Positions 12,812 to 25,941 of a DNA stretch of 64,000 nucleotides are shown here, piece by piece (the first letter of the stretch is position 1; each line of letters begins with the position of its first letter). A model generated the notes under the pieces. That model saw only the letters and a program-made list of their open reading frames with translations. It did not search any database and was not told the DNA's origin. The stretch spans positions 47,683,001-47,747,000 of the forward strand of contig OX419755.1 in the NCBI GenBank assembly GCA_948567375.1. Reading direction: 5' to 3'. The position numbers and the translations under genes are program-made. This stretch comes from Lunularia cruciata (Eukaryota > Streptophyta > Marchantiopsida > Lunulariales > Lunulariaceae).

Positions 12812-13156
12812 ATGCGTCCCGTCTCCCGCAAGGCTAGAGTAAAATTATACGGTTCTGGTATTATCTACAATACTGTTTTACTGGACGAGGAAGTAGTTTA
12901 CCTTGCATCGCAGTCCATGAGGCGCAGTCCATCACAGTCCATAGGCATCTGTTTAGTGAGTAGAGGGCCTGCCGGCGGTGAGACTGACATCTGGCACGCA
13001 TTTGGCCGCCGTTTTGGATTACAACCGCGTGGGATAAAGGTAATTATTAAAGGTCTGATTAAGGAGATTGGCGAGGCTGGAGTCTGGATTCTCTCTGGAT
13101 TGGTTCAGGTTGCTCTCGAGGCTGAAGACTGGACTTCTGATTTATTCACTCCCTAA
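12812..13156 (+). CDS. Unrecognised 114-codon open frame
   Basis: ATG to TAA, with a mixed composition (RPVSRKARVKLYG near the start, GGETDIWHAFGRRFG in the middle). It contains a short direct repeat of CGCAGTCCAT units around 12909-12943. I know no family for it and see no clear promoter. Its codon use looks less AT-rich than the DNA that follows. It could be an exon, a decayed gene or chance. Confidence 0.15.
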   Translation: MRPVSRKARVKLYGSGIIYNTVLLDEEVVYLASQSMRRSPSQSIGICLVSRGPAGGETDIWHAFGRRFGLQPRGIKVIIKGLIKEIGEAGVWILSGLVQVALEAEDWTSDLFTP

Positions 13157-16100
13157 TCCAAATGCCTTAAGCTTTTAAATTGATGTATTTAAATTAATTG
13201 AGCAGGGATTTGGACTCGGTGAGATGGTAGGTATAACGGCCCGATAAGCACGGAGAATGCTTAGGAGGAGAAAAATCAAACCAATTGAGGAAAATCTGGA
13301 GACGTGGGTAAAAACCTAAGTATCGCTTGTAATAGAGTGGTAGGATTAAAGGAGAAATGTTTGATAACTCGTAAAAATTAAGCTTGAAAGAACATATAAA
13401 GGGAGCAAAACATAATGTAGATATAAACTGAGTAGGTCTTTAAGTATGTAATAAAGAAGCTACTCTGTTTATACTTTCTAAACAAATAGTTTCCGATCTA
13501 TAAAATTAAGGTTGAATTGGTAAAAGACATGTTGGTCGATACAATGCCACGACTATATTCAATCTTATAGTCTTTATTTTAAATAAATACAATGAAAATT
13601 TTATTCCGGGTACATACATGTCTATGATTGAGATAAATTACGACACGCTCTAAACATATTTTGTGTGGGTTAGAATATAATCGTCTTGGTAGAAGTGTTT
13701 GAAAATTGTTTGGGATGAGAACAGAATTTACATTGTTCAAATTCACTCAAATCCGAATCGTATTTCATAGTTGTTTCTTTCAGTCTGATAAAGTAAGTAT
13801 ATTTAAAGGCTAATCTTGGTTTTCGTTTTCCTTGCGATGGAAGAGAATATAAACATGTCATGAAAATACCCATCTTCAAGACCACCTAGAGATTGATTAC
13901 AAAGTATGCACCTGGGACTAAGCGTTTGTCTGAATCACATCTCTCATTTCCGTAAAAATTTACACACATGTGGTATAATTTAAGAATGGTGAATTTGAGC
14001 AAAGGCAGCAATTTCTGGATGGCTACATGAGGACACGTTGTCATTTCGTTTCGGTTGCCGTGCTGTGAAGCCTACGTAGTGTGTATTTTCCATGACAGAA
14101 TGGTCAGTCACTATATAAAATATTAAAATATCAGATGACCATGAATCATATTTTATATCATACAATCTTAAAGTTGAAGTTGATTGATACCCATGGAGAA
14201 TACTATCATGCCTTGTTCTTCATTCTCATAAAGTAAGTGAATCTATTGCTTTGAAATGTAAGCAAGGAATCAGAAAAAAGACATGAATCCTATCATCCAT
14301 CCATCTCTAGATAACCTTACCTATCAAAAGATGGCTTAGCATGGGTAGGGGTTGAATTTCTCGGAATTCGAGCAAATCCTGACAGTCTTTTCTATTTCTG
14401 GTGTTTTACTCCACTCTAAACTACTATAACAAGAAGAGTTCATATCTAAATCACATTAGCATTCTCTCCTTTGACTGTTTTGGGTTCCATCCCTACGAAA
14501 GAGGTCACAAGCAACACTCACCAAGGAGTAATAGAAGTTAGAGGTACTGGAGGTGAAAAGCAAGTTACTGCCGAAAAGGTTCAGACAGGCAGTGAAAGGT
14601 CTCGGATTGTCTGACGAATCGATCACATACAACATTCCAGAAATGGGTTATTGGCGGTCCCACTGGTGACGAGATATGAGCAAGCCGCTGGACATACTGT
14701 CAATTGTCAAATAGAGGCTTGAAGTAAATAAATATAAGGATCCATTAATAGCCGTCGGAATTCCAACCCCATGCATGCTACGTGCTACTTCTCGTGGAGG
14801 AGCTCCTTCTCTGAATGAGAGATTAGAAATGCCAATCTCGATATGCAGCAGATCAGGAAATTAGTTCACAGGTTCCAGGACATTGAAGGCTAACCTATAC
14901 AACAACCAGTCTACAAGATACACAATATTCTCAGTGCTTAAGTACGGATTTAGTCTCTCCTCTCGAAAGGTAAAAGCCGGTACAGTTTAATCGATTAAAA
15001 GTTTTATAGACTTGGCCAAAATTCCTTTTATTCGTCCCCTTGTTACTTATTAGTGACTTAAATCCTACCACCTACTTCCGTCTCTTATAATAATGTCTCC
15101 CAGAATGTCGACTTGAACTAGTAACCGAAAATCTGTACGCCCTCTCGCAATCATAATTTAAGGTGACTTCCTTCTGCGAGTATTTTGGACATCAAAATGT
15201 TATCGGCGTTTGACTCTGATTTACATATATGTTTCGTAGCTAGCTCGCACCTGGGGACCATTTTCTCATTCTCATGATGATAGCCCCCACAAGCTTAATC
15301 TGGTGAAAGAGACAAAGTAATCTCTCGGTGGAGAATCCATGAGATCTGGGAAGACACGGACAAACTCTGACCTGCTCTGCTGCCCGACCTCATTAGGGTC
15401 AGGCTCAGCAGCGGAAGAGCGTTACTCTGCAGCCCTCTATGGATCTGTTACATATAATAAGGCGATCGTAATGAAGATTGAGTACAGGGTGTACCTACAC
15501 ATAGGGTAGAGGGCCTCTTCTGCCTGCTCCTCCGGTCTGCTGGTGTGCACGTTCCCCGAGGAGGGGTTTCTCCTTTTCTGTTCTTCTGGAGAAGAGATCC
15601 TCGACGGAAGCACAGGCTAATGTGCAGTCCGTTCTGTACGTGGTTCCTCCTCTACGTAGTTACAGTGGTAGTCAACGTTTTAATCTTACGATTGAAAATG
15701 CCAAGAGTCGTGGAGCAGAATCACAATTTCAGCCGCAACACCCCCTGGCGGCGCCCTTAAATGTGTCTCCAGTACAAGACGGTTTCCCACTACATAACAT
15801 TAGTCCAGGTGTGTGGTCGACGCAAGGACATACAGAGTGAATCGGACGATGCAGAATGTACAAAAGGCGAATCCGACGATTTTTAAAGGCCCCCACTCCA
15901 GCTATTTCTATACGATGGGATGGTTTTACTGATAACGTGACTTGGGATCACCGGTGGTGAGGTGAGAGACTCTTGTCTCTTGGGAACAAAATAGATGGGG
16001 ACGTTCGGAACACCACCACACCTTGTCTGCAGGCGTACCGGCATCTGCATCGGTCCGCCTCCAGCCGCCAGGTTCCCGTGACTCTCCAGGGGGTCGGTCA

Positions 16101-16779
16101 AATCCTCTTCCCAAACCTAAAGGATCACCGCTAAGCGACGCCGCTCGGCTGCTCCCGTCGGCAAAAAGGTTGGGATGCGGCGGGTTTTGTCTGAACCTGT
16201 CGGGCAGTGCGTTTCCCGTCGGACGAACTTCGTTCCTCTTCGCTTGGAGTTACCGTTACGCGAGAGAGAGAAGAGAGAATTTCTCCAGTGAATGTCGGCC
16301 GCCTTATATGGGCCGTCGAGGGTTGCTCTCCATGCACAGAGACCGAAAGAAGTGAAGTATCCACTTTCCTTATTAGATTGCAGTATCTTGTTTTGGCTCT
16401 ATTATTACTACTCTAGCACAGAACGCTTCTCTCTCACTAAGTCCCCCTTTGCATGCATCAATTCCTGCGCTACTATTGGTAGGGGATAAGTAAGTGGAGG
16501 GCAAGTTCGTTGGTGGTGGGGCTCCTTCTCTTCTCCCCTGGCTGCCTGGTAAAGATTCGGACACTGCCGCTTTACAGTTTCTTCCTTCACTCTACTTGAA
16601 CTACTACGGTATTACTCGCCGCATCCAGAACTACAGTTATTTGTTATGTCATCATTCTTTCAGACGGGGAGTTAAACTGTACCCATTCAACTGAGTTACT
16701 TCCTCACCGGACTGACGCCTAAGCCAATCCAAGAAAGTACAGCTCGCCGGATCCGATTCCAATAAGGGACTCCTTCCTC
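13157..16779. other. Intergenic, no recognised gene
   Basis: The composition turns AT-rich at 13.2-14.3 kb and returns to mixed at 15.3-16.9 kb. Overlapping open frames at 15.5-16.7 kb on both strands have no domain I recognise. They may be exons of an unknown gene or non-coding transcribed DNA. Confidence 0.4.
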
Positions 16780-16786
16780 TATATAA
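16780..16786 (+). promoter_or_regulatory. TATA-like box
   Basis: CTATATAAGG is a near-ideal plant TATA box in otherwise mixed sequence, followed by a pyrimidine-rich stretch (16813-16910) of the kind found around plant start sites. No coding region follows before the AT-rich domain, so any product would be non-coding or unrecognised. Confidence 0.35.
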
Positions 16787-17279
16787 GGAATGGGCGGACA
16801 AACTTAATGTTCGCTTTTCAGTTTTCCACCCACTCTAGTAGTGCTGCCTTCGTACTTTCTTGCCTGCTGTGATCATCTTATCACGGTAATCACTTCCCCC
16901 CTCTTATAATCACAACCGAAGAAGAACAAAATGGATGTACAACAGAACAGAGTCGATTCAGATACAAAAAACACCAAGCTGAAATGCTTATTCTTTTCCA
17001 GGATAGTCTACCTAGTGCTGCAGTACTACGCTTCCAATGAGCAGGGGCTATCATGAAGAAAACACCTTATCACACACCTCAATCTATTACGCCACTTCTC
17101 CCATGAGTTTCTTCGAATCCACCACATTAATCAGTTTCACAAGAGGATAGATTCATGACCACTTCACACTCGGTATCACTATTTTATTTCTATTGTATTA
17201 TATCATCCCCAGATGATCATTCGGCCCCAAGCTGGACTCGGGCGAATGAATTGAATTGAATCACATTGCATAATTGCTG

Positions 17280-20200
17280 AATTAGATCAAGATTGTACGG
17301 AGGTTCATGCAAGTGAGGAGAAGAATATATATTCTACATAATGATTATAATTATATGATTTTCGTAATTCATAATAAATTTTAAACGATTTCATTTAACT
17401 CTCTAAGAGGAGGAATAATAGCCGGAGGGTCAGCCAGTAAGTCACGTATAACCAACCAACCATACGTTTCTTTAGTCGGGATCGCCTTCTTCCCGTATCG
17501 TCTGCCTTTATATCGACTTGGTATAGTATAATCTAAACTATCAAACATGGGAGAATGGATGCTTACTCCCCAAACCTATTCGAGTTCTAACTGTCGTTGT
17601 AATATTATTTAAGTTTCACAATGAAGCTTAATAAGACTACGTACGGACATAAGGATTCTTATGCTTCTACAGAGGAGTCTTCACTTTCTCTTTTATTATT
17701 GAGTATATTTTGAATCACTAGAGACTATCCTCTCGTACCTTATTTACTCCTTTCCTCAATAGACTTTACTGTTACTGCATTCGGTGTTGCTTTAGATTAA
17801 TCTCTCCAAAAGGAAAGATTAATATAAAATTCATGGGTTTTAGGAGTCCATGCCAGTGCCATTATGCTTGTTAAGTCTCGTATATCCCATGCTTTTGTGT
17901 ATTTTAGTCTTTGTCCCTATTTGATATTGAGAGAAACAACCAAATATTATAGATGTATAGCCTATGTATTCTCCTCTTCTAAATATAGCCTATGTCTTCT
18001 CCTCTTCTTCGGAACATTGATTCATAATTTTGATACTCATGGTTTTGACATAATTGTCTCAACATCAATCAAAACATCAATCAATCTAGATGGGTATTAC
18101 TAGCATTAGAACATCCTTGGACGTCAATCCTTGTTAAATAGTAGTCCAAGTAAATGTTTTCAATACCAGGAACATCTTTTTTAATACCACTTTGTTGTCT
18201 ACACTTCATTTGGTTAGGAATATTTGGTTTGGGGATCGAACCTTTTTCTTGATCTCATTTGTGTATATTTTGTTGGCAAGAACTTATCTATAAAGTAAAC
18301 CGATAATATCATCATATGAAATTAAAATTAGCTTACTTTGTTGTTGTGCGTATTTTTTAGGCGATCCTTTAGGTGGTTTATGTTTTCCCATGGTCCATTT
18401 CACTACTTTGAGAAATTATGTCTTCTCATATGTCTCTTTCTTATGGGTTTCGATAATACCAAGACTTGGATATTCTGGATGGTGTATTATGAGCTCTTTT
18501 TTCTTTTACACTTTGTTTGGAGAGTTTAGATTTATGAGTTTAAACTTGAAAATACCAAGCTTGGAGTCCAAAAGGTATGTTCATTCTCTTGAAAAGTTTC
18601 ACTCGCAGGTTCAATTCTTACAAAAGGATTGTAAAGGTTGGGCTTAAGATTACACAATTTAATGGTTCATTTATCTTCTAATATCCTTATTAAAGCTGGT
18701 TTCAATGTTCAAGTTAGTTCTCTATGTGGAAAATATATAAATAGCTTACTCCATTTTGACAAGGTGTTTTATACCTACGTTTTCTTACTTACATATACCT
18801 ATCTACCCACTCATATCCTGTAACCGCATCATTATAAAACTTTAGAGTATCATAAAATATGCATTCATTGTACCTTATGGCCAACCACGACTCTTAGATT
18901 AAGTAATCAATGTTACACATTACCAATGTGGTCTCATGTAATATGAGGCTATTATATCATTGACTTTGTTTAAACCATTGTGATCTAGTTATTCCTTTGA
19001 TAGTGGATTAAATCTTATATCAGTATAACACTTCTCTTCTTTCATCAATTATAGTAGTAGATTCAATGAATTTTGATTTTTAAGTCATATTTCAACTAAA
19101 TCAAAGATCACCACTTTTGTAATAAAGTACACTCTTTGTTCCAATAAACTCTTTCTTTCTAAAACTAGAGAGATTTAAGCAAATCTCAGTGAGCATGTGC
19201 ACTCTACTGCCCTTACTAGCATACACATTGATATACTTTGTCTTTATAAAGCTATGATTCTCTCAAGATTTACTCCATGCTCTTTTTAATTCACACCTTT
19301 TAACCCCGTTCCAATGAATTCACTATGCACTTAACTTATCTAACTTAGTTAATATTACCACATCCTATGCTTCTTTGGCTACATAATTATCGTGCTATTG
19401 AAAACCATATGACAATAAAAGTATACCCATCCTACTATATGCTTCAGATAGAGAGCACACCAAAGTCCATACTATCATTATGGATTTGTTAGTAAGAATC
19501 GAATGATCAATACTTTCCTAGCTTAAAATTAAAGATGTCTGGATATACTAGATTCATAATTCTCATAATAACTTTTAGTGATGGGAGGTATATGTTTCTC
19601 TATATGGTAGTATCTACTATCTGCGGATGGAGTCCGTAGTATAAATACCATCTTGTTATGGATTTACTGACGGGATCACTATCCTTCTTTCCTATACGCC
19701 ACGATAGGCTTTAAATGCCAAATAACTTATACCTTAAGACTTTGGAATTTAGAATCTTCGTTATCACTTATGATCTCATTTTAGAAGTACTTGAGGATCA
19801 TCACGGAGGAAAGGAGATATGGCTATTCTCACATTTCATATATGATAAGGGAGAGTCTCAAATACAGATTACATTCTTAATCATTTTTATTTTTAAAAAC
19901 AAGTCTCAATTATTATATTCCATTCTCACTGGTTGGTGCCAAACCAAAACCAAGATATTCTTACTTCTTTTATTAATAAGAGCCTTAGAAGATCTTTATT
20001 CCATAATTTGATGACTTTATATATTCTGTTATGTCCAATTATACTAAAGACTTATTACAATATCAGAACTATTATATCTATGCATTCGTGAGCTCAAAAA
20101 GCTACATATTAAGAATTATTATTTTAAAATATAAATTATCATAAATATGATACTAATTTTACTTATAATAATTTATATAAGCTAAATTAATCATGAAATT

Positions 20201-20717
20201 TTAATAATGATATTATATATATATCTCTCTCTTTATAAAAGTAAGACAAATAAATTCAGAAGTACTCATGATCCTTTAATCATAACCTAACTGTGATACT
20301 AAAACTTTTTGAAGGATAAATGGTTTAAAAAATCACAAAGACAAACTGAATTGCAACCAAATTAAGCCGGAATACTGGTGCAGTAAAATTAAAGCACACT
20401 ATGAAAATCAGATTTTATGACTAGAATAAAAAGTTTTTTAATTATTTTTGAATGATAGGAGAATACTTAAGGATGCAATTAAAATCAAAATTAATTTTTT
20501 TTTACTTCCTGTAGCTGTACAGAGTTTGACTTTATAATATGTATAAGAGTGGATCAATATACTCTTTATACACAAGTAAATTATAGTATCAACGTATTTC
20601 TAACTTTGCTGCGTTCCTTCTCTACACACAGAAAATGAAGGATTAAATGTAACGGTTATTAATGTATTACTTAAATCCAAAACATCAATATATGCATAAA
20701 AGTATGTCCTATCTATA
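17280..20717. other. AT-rich DNA, no recognised gene
   Basis: This is the start of the AT-rich domain. Scattered short frames at 17.86-18.82 kb and 19.7-20.0 kb have no recognisable motif and are probably decayed repeats. I see no usable structure beyond runs of A and T. Confidence 0.5.
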
Positions 20718-20744
20718 AAGCCCCAATAGACTCTATTGGGGCTT
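20718..20744. repeat. Perfect 12-bp hairpin
   Basis: AAGCCCCAATAG (20718-20729) and CTATTGGGGCTT (20733-20744) are exact reverse complements around a 3-base loop. It sits at the left edge of a truncated retroelement 3' end. Confidence 0.7.
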
Positions 20745-20860
20745 AGCACCATTTTACCTTTTTCCTCTCTCCCTTGTATGGCTTCCCATCCTTCGTTTCC
20801 TCTACGCGAGTCGCCCTCCTTTTCCTATAAAGCTCATTCACTAGCAACGAAGAAATATTA
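20731..20860 (+). mobile_element. 5'-truncated 3' end of the 25.9-kb LINE-type family (copy a)
   Basis: It begins CTCTATTGGGGCTTAGC and continues ATTTTACCTTTTTC, the tail shared with copies at 21067, 21631 and 34361. The shared part ends in a CTACGC..GTC block. The right edge is approximate. Confidence 0.55.
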
Positions 20861-21066
20861 CTTCGGATCTACCTCTTTTCATTTCATTGGTCTTGTCATT
20901 AAGACGAAGGGAGGAACCCCGATGATCTCACCAGGTCTGCTTGATTTCCGTATGGCGTACGTAATAAAGTGCAAAAGTAGGAACTTAGAGTTTTCCATAC
21001 GCGATGAGTTAGACAGGTTCGTGTCCCCTAACAAGGCCTTTGTGTATAAATTCTTTATCATATGGC

Positions 21067-21190
21067 CTCTATTGGGGCTTAGCCCCATTTTACCTTCTTC
21101 ATCCCTCCCTTGTTCGGTTTGATGGGGTCTTCCCGTCCTTCATTTTTTCATTTTTCTACGCTGTCGTCTTTACTCTCTTTATCCAGGGGA
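21067..21190 (+). mobile_element. 5'-truncated 3' end of the same LINE-type family (copy b)
   Basis: CTCTATTGGGGCTTAGCCCC, then ATTTTACCTTCTTCATC, TTGATGGGGTCTTCCC and CTACGCTGTCGTC. It matches copies at 20731, 21631 and 34361. Different left edges and a common tail are the usual sign of incomplete reverse transcription. Confidence 0.6.
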
Positions 21191-21534
21191 AAAGGGGAAA
21201 GGCATAATCAACCGCATGTGTTAAATCCCCAGAAGATATCATACTCTACAGATTCAGAATAATTTATATTTTATGAGATATGTAAATTTCAGCGATTAGG
21301 ATTGAAACGCTCAGATGTATATATATTATGAATACTATATATATACATATATACTATGGATCATACATTGAAAAGCTTGTTAACTTCAAGAATTACTACA
21401 AAGAGACTAGTCTCAACAAGACTTAATAGATAGCAAACTACATATATTAATCTTGATTATATCTCAAGCCTTTATACGTTTAGAATGATCTCAAAAACAA
21501 AGATAATAACTAAAATTTCACATCCATCACACTA

Positions 21535-21762
21535 GATGATGTTTTTTTCGGATGTTCCGGTTGATCGTAGACCACAAGACTTACATAGCTAGAATGTCTT
21601 AAATGCAGTGGGACAGATTTATCGGATAAACTCTATTGGAGTTTAGCCCCATTTTACCTTTTTCATCTCTCTTGGGCGGCTTGAGGGGGTTTAGGGTCCC
21701 CTGTACGGCTTGATGGGGTCTTCCCTTTCTTCATTTTTTCTACGCTGTCGTCCTTACTAAAA
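21535..21762 (+). mobile_element. 5'-truncated 3' end of the same LINE-type family (copy c)
   Basis: This copy reaches further 5' than copies a and b. GACTTACATAGCTAGAATG and following bases align with 34308-34360, the end of the coding part of the nested element. The common tail runs from CTCTATTGGAGTTTAGCCCC (21631) to CTACGCTGTCGTCC. Confidence 0.6.
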
Positions 21763-21972
21763 CTTGGATTTGAGATCCCGATCAGCATATCGTAATGAGG
21801 GTAAACGGATGCCATCTGTCACTTTAGCACTTTACTTTTACTTTTACTCTCGAGGATGGAGATTTCCATTCGTAATATAGATTAGCACTTTACTTCACCA
21901 CCTTGGTGTATTTTCAGTACATCAGCATTCGCTCTAAGCCGTAATAGAATCGTCGAACACGATGGAATTAGG

Positions 21973-22135
21973 ATTCACTCGACATTCCCTTGCCCCTTGA
22001 GGAAGGTAGGGGCCCCACATGCCTGACTTATCAGATTCTTCCACTCGACGGTCGGAATTCCTTGAGTATCGGGGTTTCTGTATTTAGCAGAGTTGGTAAA
22101 CATCCACAAACTGTGGGATTTGACGTCGAGTGAAT
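21973..22135. repeat. Short inverted-repeat unit, possible MITE
   Basis: ATTCACTCGAC (21973-21983) and GTCGAGTGAAT (22125-22135) are exact reverse complements 163 bases apart from end to end. A third CACTCGAC lies inside. No target duplication was identified, so this may be only an inverted repeat. Confidence 0.3.
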
Positions 22136-22139
22136 TCAT

Positions 22140-25100
22140 TCTATATTATAATGCTTGTCCAATTGCCGAAAGAAACTGTCCCAATTTGGCGGTTATTTTA
22201 GCCGTTGTAGGTTTATTTGGGACTTTGGAGTACTTTTGATTCATATACTTCCGTTTTATAGTTATTCCAAGTCCGTAGACAAGCATCATATCAGAAAAGT
22301 TAAAAACTTTTCGTATAGTTTCGAAATAATGGGCGAGAAATTGGGAAATGATGAAAGAATAAGGAGAAAGGATTCATGAACACACACCAAAATTTCCATA
22401 TCTTTGCTCTTTGCTCATGATGTTTTCTGACTTTCAACTTGCACTCACAAAAATAAGTGTTTGGAGTACTGTTATGTGCTCTGTGAAATCGCACATATAG
22501 AAGTGCAAAATTTGAGCTCTCACGAGAATTGCACGAAAGGAGAACGAAGGTGTCATTATTGGCCTTTTACATCAAAGTATATATATTAAGAGTTAAACCG
22601 TAACTCAGAAGAATGATATAAACTGGGTAGTCAACACCGTCACATCTACCAATTCGGAACTTTTGAGTTGAAGATCCGATTTCTACTACAAAGTGATCCC
22701 GCAATGCATAGTTCTCATGAATTTTAGGCAGTTAGTTATCCAAGTTAATCTCCAGAAAATGGAATTTATGAATTTTATTTTATAGATATTGTTTATTATC
22801 AACGGTATATATTGGTCTAGTCTACTTTATGAAGTTATTGTTAATTTTATAAATATCATATATTGGGGAATCTTATATTTACCACAAATTATTTAAGCGT
22901 GGATCAAATGAGTAAGATTACAATTTACTGTAAAGAGAATATCTTTCTTTGCTTTCATCAACTTCTTAGTCTTTTTATCTTCTTCTTGTAGATGAAAGAA
23001 ATAATATGTTTTATATTTTATATTTCATTTGATGATTTTTAACATATCCCAGAATTTACTGATTTTAGCTTTCATGTTATGAACCTTTTCGTCAAGATCT
23101 TGGGTGCTTACTATTCATGTTAAGAACTGGATAGAACAATTACTAAAATCGTATACAATAAGAACTTTCTAAAACGGTTAAGAGCCAAATTTTGCTCTTC
23201 TCTATGACACTAATCTGGTGCTATTTGGTTTGAAAGATAGAAAATACTAACATAGAATTCGATGGAACCAATTTTCTATTCTGTATAATTAAGCTGTTTT
23301 TTAACAAATATTTTAATAAATTTTCAATAAAAAAATTTCAATATCAGTATCATTACTAGATTACATATAAGTACTACAAGGAGAGTGTCTCATAAGAAAA
23401 AGAGGTGTATTTTCAGATCAAATTTTATTCTATGATATAATATTTTGTTCTTTCAAATTTACTTCTAAGATTGAGAATTCAACTTGATTTGCATTTCATG
23501 TTTCTAGTATTTAAATTTTTACTTATTTTCAAGATATACTCTATTTTCAGTTGAACCAATTACTATAGATTATTTAATCGTACACTAATATATATGACTG
23601 TAACATTTGCAATATAGTCTATGATTGCATGATATAAGTGTGAAACGTATACATTTACATCAACATTATACATATAACTATATATTTTGGATATCCACCA
23701 GTATACAGATATATTATTATTATACCTTTTAACATATGTTATGGTTGTAAAATGTTTGTAATCATTTATATCCATGAGCATGATTTGAGAAAAGATAATC
23801 TTAATCAGCACTTCTATATTTAACATTTTAGTCTTAGACAGAATATTTTATGTCAAAATCATATATATTATACATGTATGTTTTTTAAAAGTTAGTTTTT
23901 AAATCTATCCCAACACTCTAGAATTCATCTTAATGTCACTTTTTTCTTAAGCTATAGAAATAGATATTTGGTAAAATATAAGGAGAGTAAATGCAAATAA
24001 ATACCTTTTACAATAAAAAAATAAGTATTTTGTAATTTTGTACATGTCTTTGAGCATTTACAAATTCTTGAATAGTTGTGTATCATTTTACATATAATAG
24101 ATTGTAGTTTACTTTCAAACAGATGTTCTAATGGGGTGAAATTTCAAACTAATAACTCCAAGTATCATTCCTCATAGGTTATCCTTTATTTTCATCTATA
24201 ATTATTATGGTTTATATTTCTTTCAACAGACATGTAACATCAAAACAGCGAAAAAATTATGAAGTTATGCTAGTGCTTTGAGAACTTCCTTTTTCATCCT
24301 TAATTTTCCCAAATTTACCAGATTATAATTATGATTATGTTTACCGTATACAACTCCCATTACTCTATAATCTTGTTGCTTTGCTTCCTATTGGGATGCA
24401 TATGCACTATAAGAAGGCAGTGTATTTTATGAATCTCAAGGATTATCTGTACGACTCTTTTGAGGGTAGTGTTAGTTAGAGTTTTATTAAATATATAACC
24501 AAAATATAATGTAATAGATATTGTAGTAAATTTATGTATTTAGTACTATCTACTAAGTTTATGGAGAATTAAATAATTTCATAAATATGGATATTTTTAT
24601 TTTATTTTTGAATGATACATTTACTAGGATATAACATTAATTTTAGATGTAAAATAAAATTTTATATAACATTTAGATGACATTTCATTGAACTGAAATT
24701 TTGAATTCAAAAAACTATTAGCTTATACAAATAATAAAAACTCTTTGATTAAGAAAAATATATAATTTTGAAAAGTAAGATAAAAAATACCAAATAAATA
24801 TTTTAGAGCTTATATATTCAATTTTGAGACTATATGGAGTAGTAAGATTGATAAATATGTATAAAACAGTGAAACAATTGTCTACTTTATTATTACTTGG
24901 AGAATATATCCTGTCATTTTAATTTTAATCATATTGTAGTTTTTTAATAGTATTGGTGAACATCATTAAAGTCATTAGTTTTGGTAACTTAGAATAGCTA
25001 AACAAAATAAGAAGGCAGAAATGAATAAAATTACTTTAAGGTTAGTTTCATTTCAGTATAGCTTCTATGAGAAATAAAATCATCTAAGTCTAAAATTACA

Positions 25101-25480
25101 AATCAAATGAAGTATGTTCACTACATGAGGCCGTAGCCAACCACAAGCAACACTTATATTTCATTATGTAGAATTGTATAACGGTGAACTTCAAATCATA
25201 ACAATTTCTATGATCCTTAAACTTTGAGATTACTATTGAACATAATATTAAGGCAATCTCGTCAAGGAAAAGATATACAATGCTAGTTTTATTAAACCTA
25301 TAATTATGTTAGAATCTTGCTATTCTATTTTCTTTCTCATATTAATATGAAATTTATTAGAGGTTTGATAGATTTAGAGGACCCACCTCTTATTTGCTCT
25401 ATTTCTTCATCTTGTTTTTCTCTTAATACTATAAATAACTGGCTTCTTAAGACATAACCTGAACTTAATTCAGAGACCTA
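22140..25480. other. AT-rich DNA, no recognised gene
   Basis: Very AT-rich, with short chance frames only. I see no domain, RNA gene or clear repeat pair. Confidence 0.5.
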
Positions 25481-25539
25481 GATATTTGGTGATAAAGGGG
25501 AAATTGTAAACCCACCTCACCTTTTATGCCTTACCTTAC

Positions 25540-25941
25540 CTCTTTTTTGTTCCTTAGAGAGAGAGTTTGAGAGAGTGTGGAGAGAAGAGAGGAGAGTGAG
25601 AGATGTGAGAGGAAAGATATACATTTTCTGAGTGCTCTCTAGCATATAGCACTTGAGAAAATGTCCATTCTGTTTTTTCTCCAATTTCAGTTCCATTGGT
25701 ACCTAGATTGAAGACTATGGAGAATTGAGTAGAAAGTTATGGGGATTTTTAGGTGTTTTAGGGTTTAGAGTGATCATTACACATTGAGAGTGATGGGTCA
25801 TGAATTTTCATATCTCTTGGTTTTCATCATTGAGTTCCATGGGAACTTAGTTTGAAATTTTTTGAGATGGAAATTGAAAGTTATGAGAGTTATGGTTTTT
25901 AGGGTTTGGAGAGATTGTATTTTCTCATGTGAGTTGGAATA
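25540..25941 (+). promoter_or_regulatory. Leader of the LINE-type element, GA-rich
   Basis: A purine tract of GAGAGA and GAGAGTG units (25555-25615) is followed by a leader with repeated blocks. Two sections that begin near a 'cattgagagtgatgggt' / 'cattgagttccatggg' pattern precede the first ATG of the element. It could be the element's 5' untranslated region and internal promoter. The left edge is not defined. Confidence 0.3.

Noticed and set aside
15545-16694. Cluster of overlapping 60-110 codon frames on both strands
   Set aside because: No domain and no splice pattern I can join, and the frames contradict each other. Kept only as an unannotated region.
18600-18620. GGTTCAATTC resembling a tRNA B box
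   Set aside because: No matching A box or cloverleaf around it.
20736-21122. 128-codon open frame that looks like a gene
   Set aside because: It starts and ends inside two copies of a LINE 3' tail and has no recognisable domain, so it is chance read-through.
23563-23826. 87-codon frame in AT-rich DNA
   Set aside because: Composition is I, N, Y and K-rich as expected from AT-rich non-coding DNA, with no motif.
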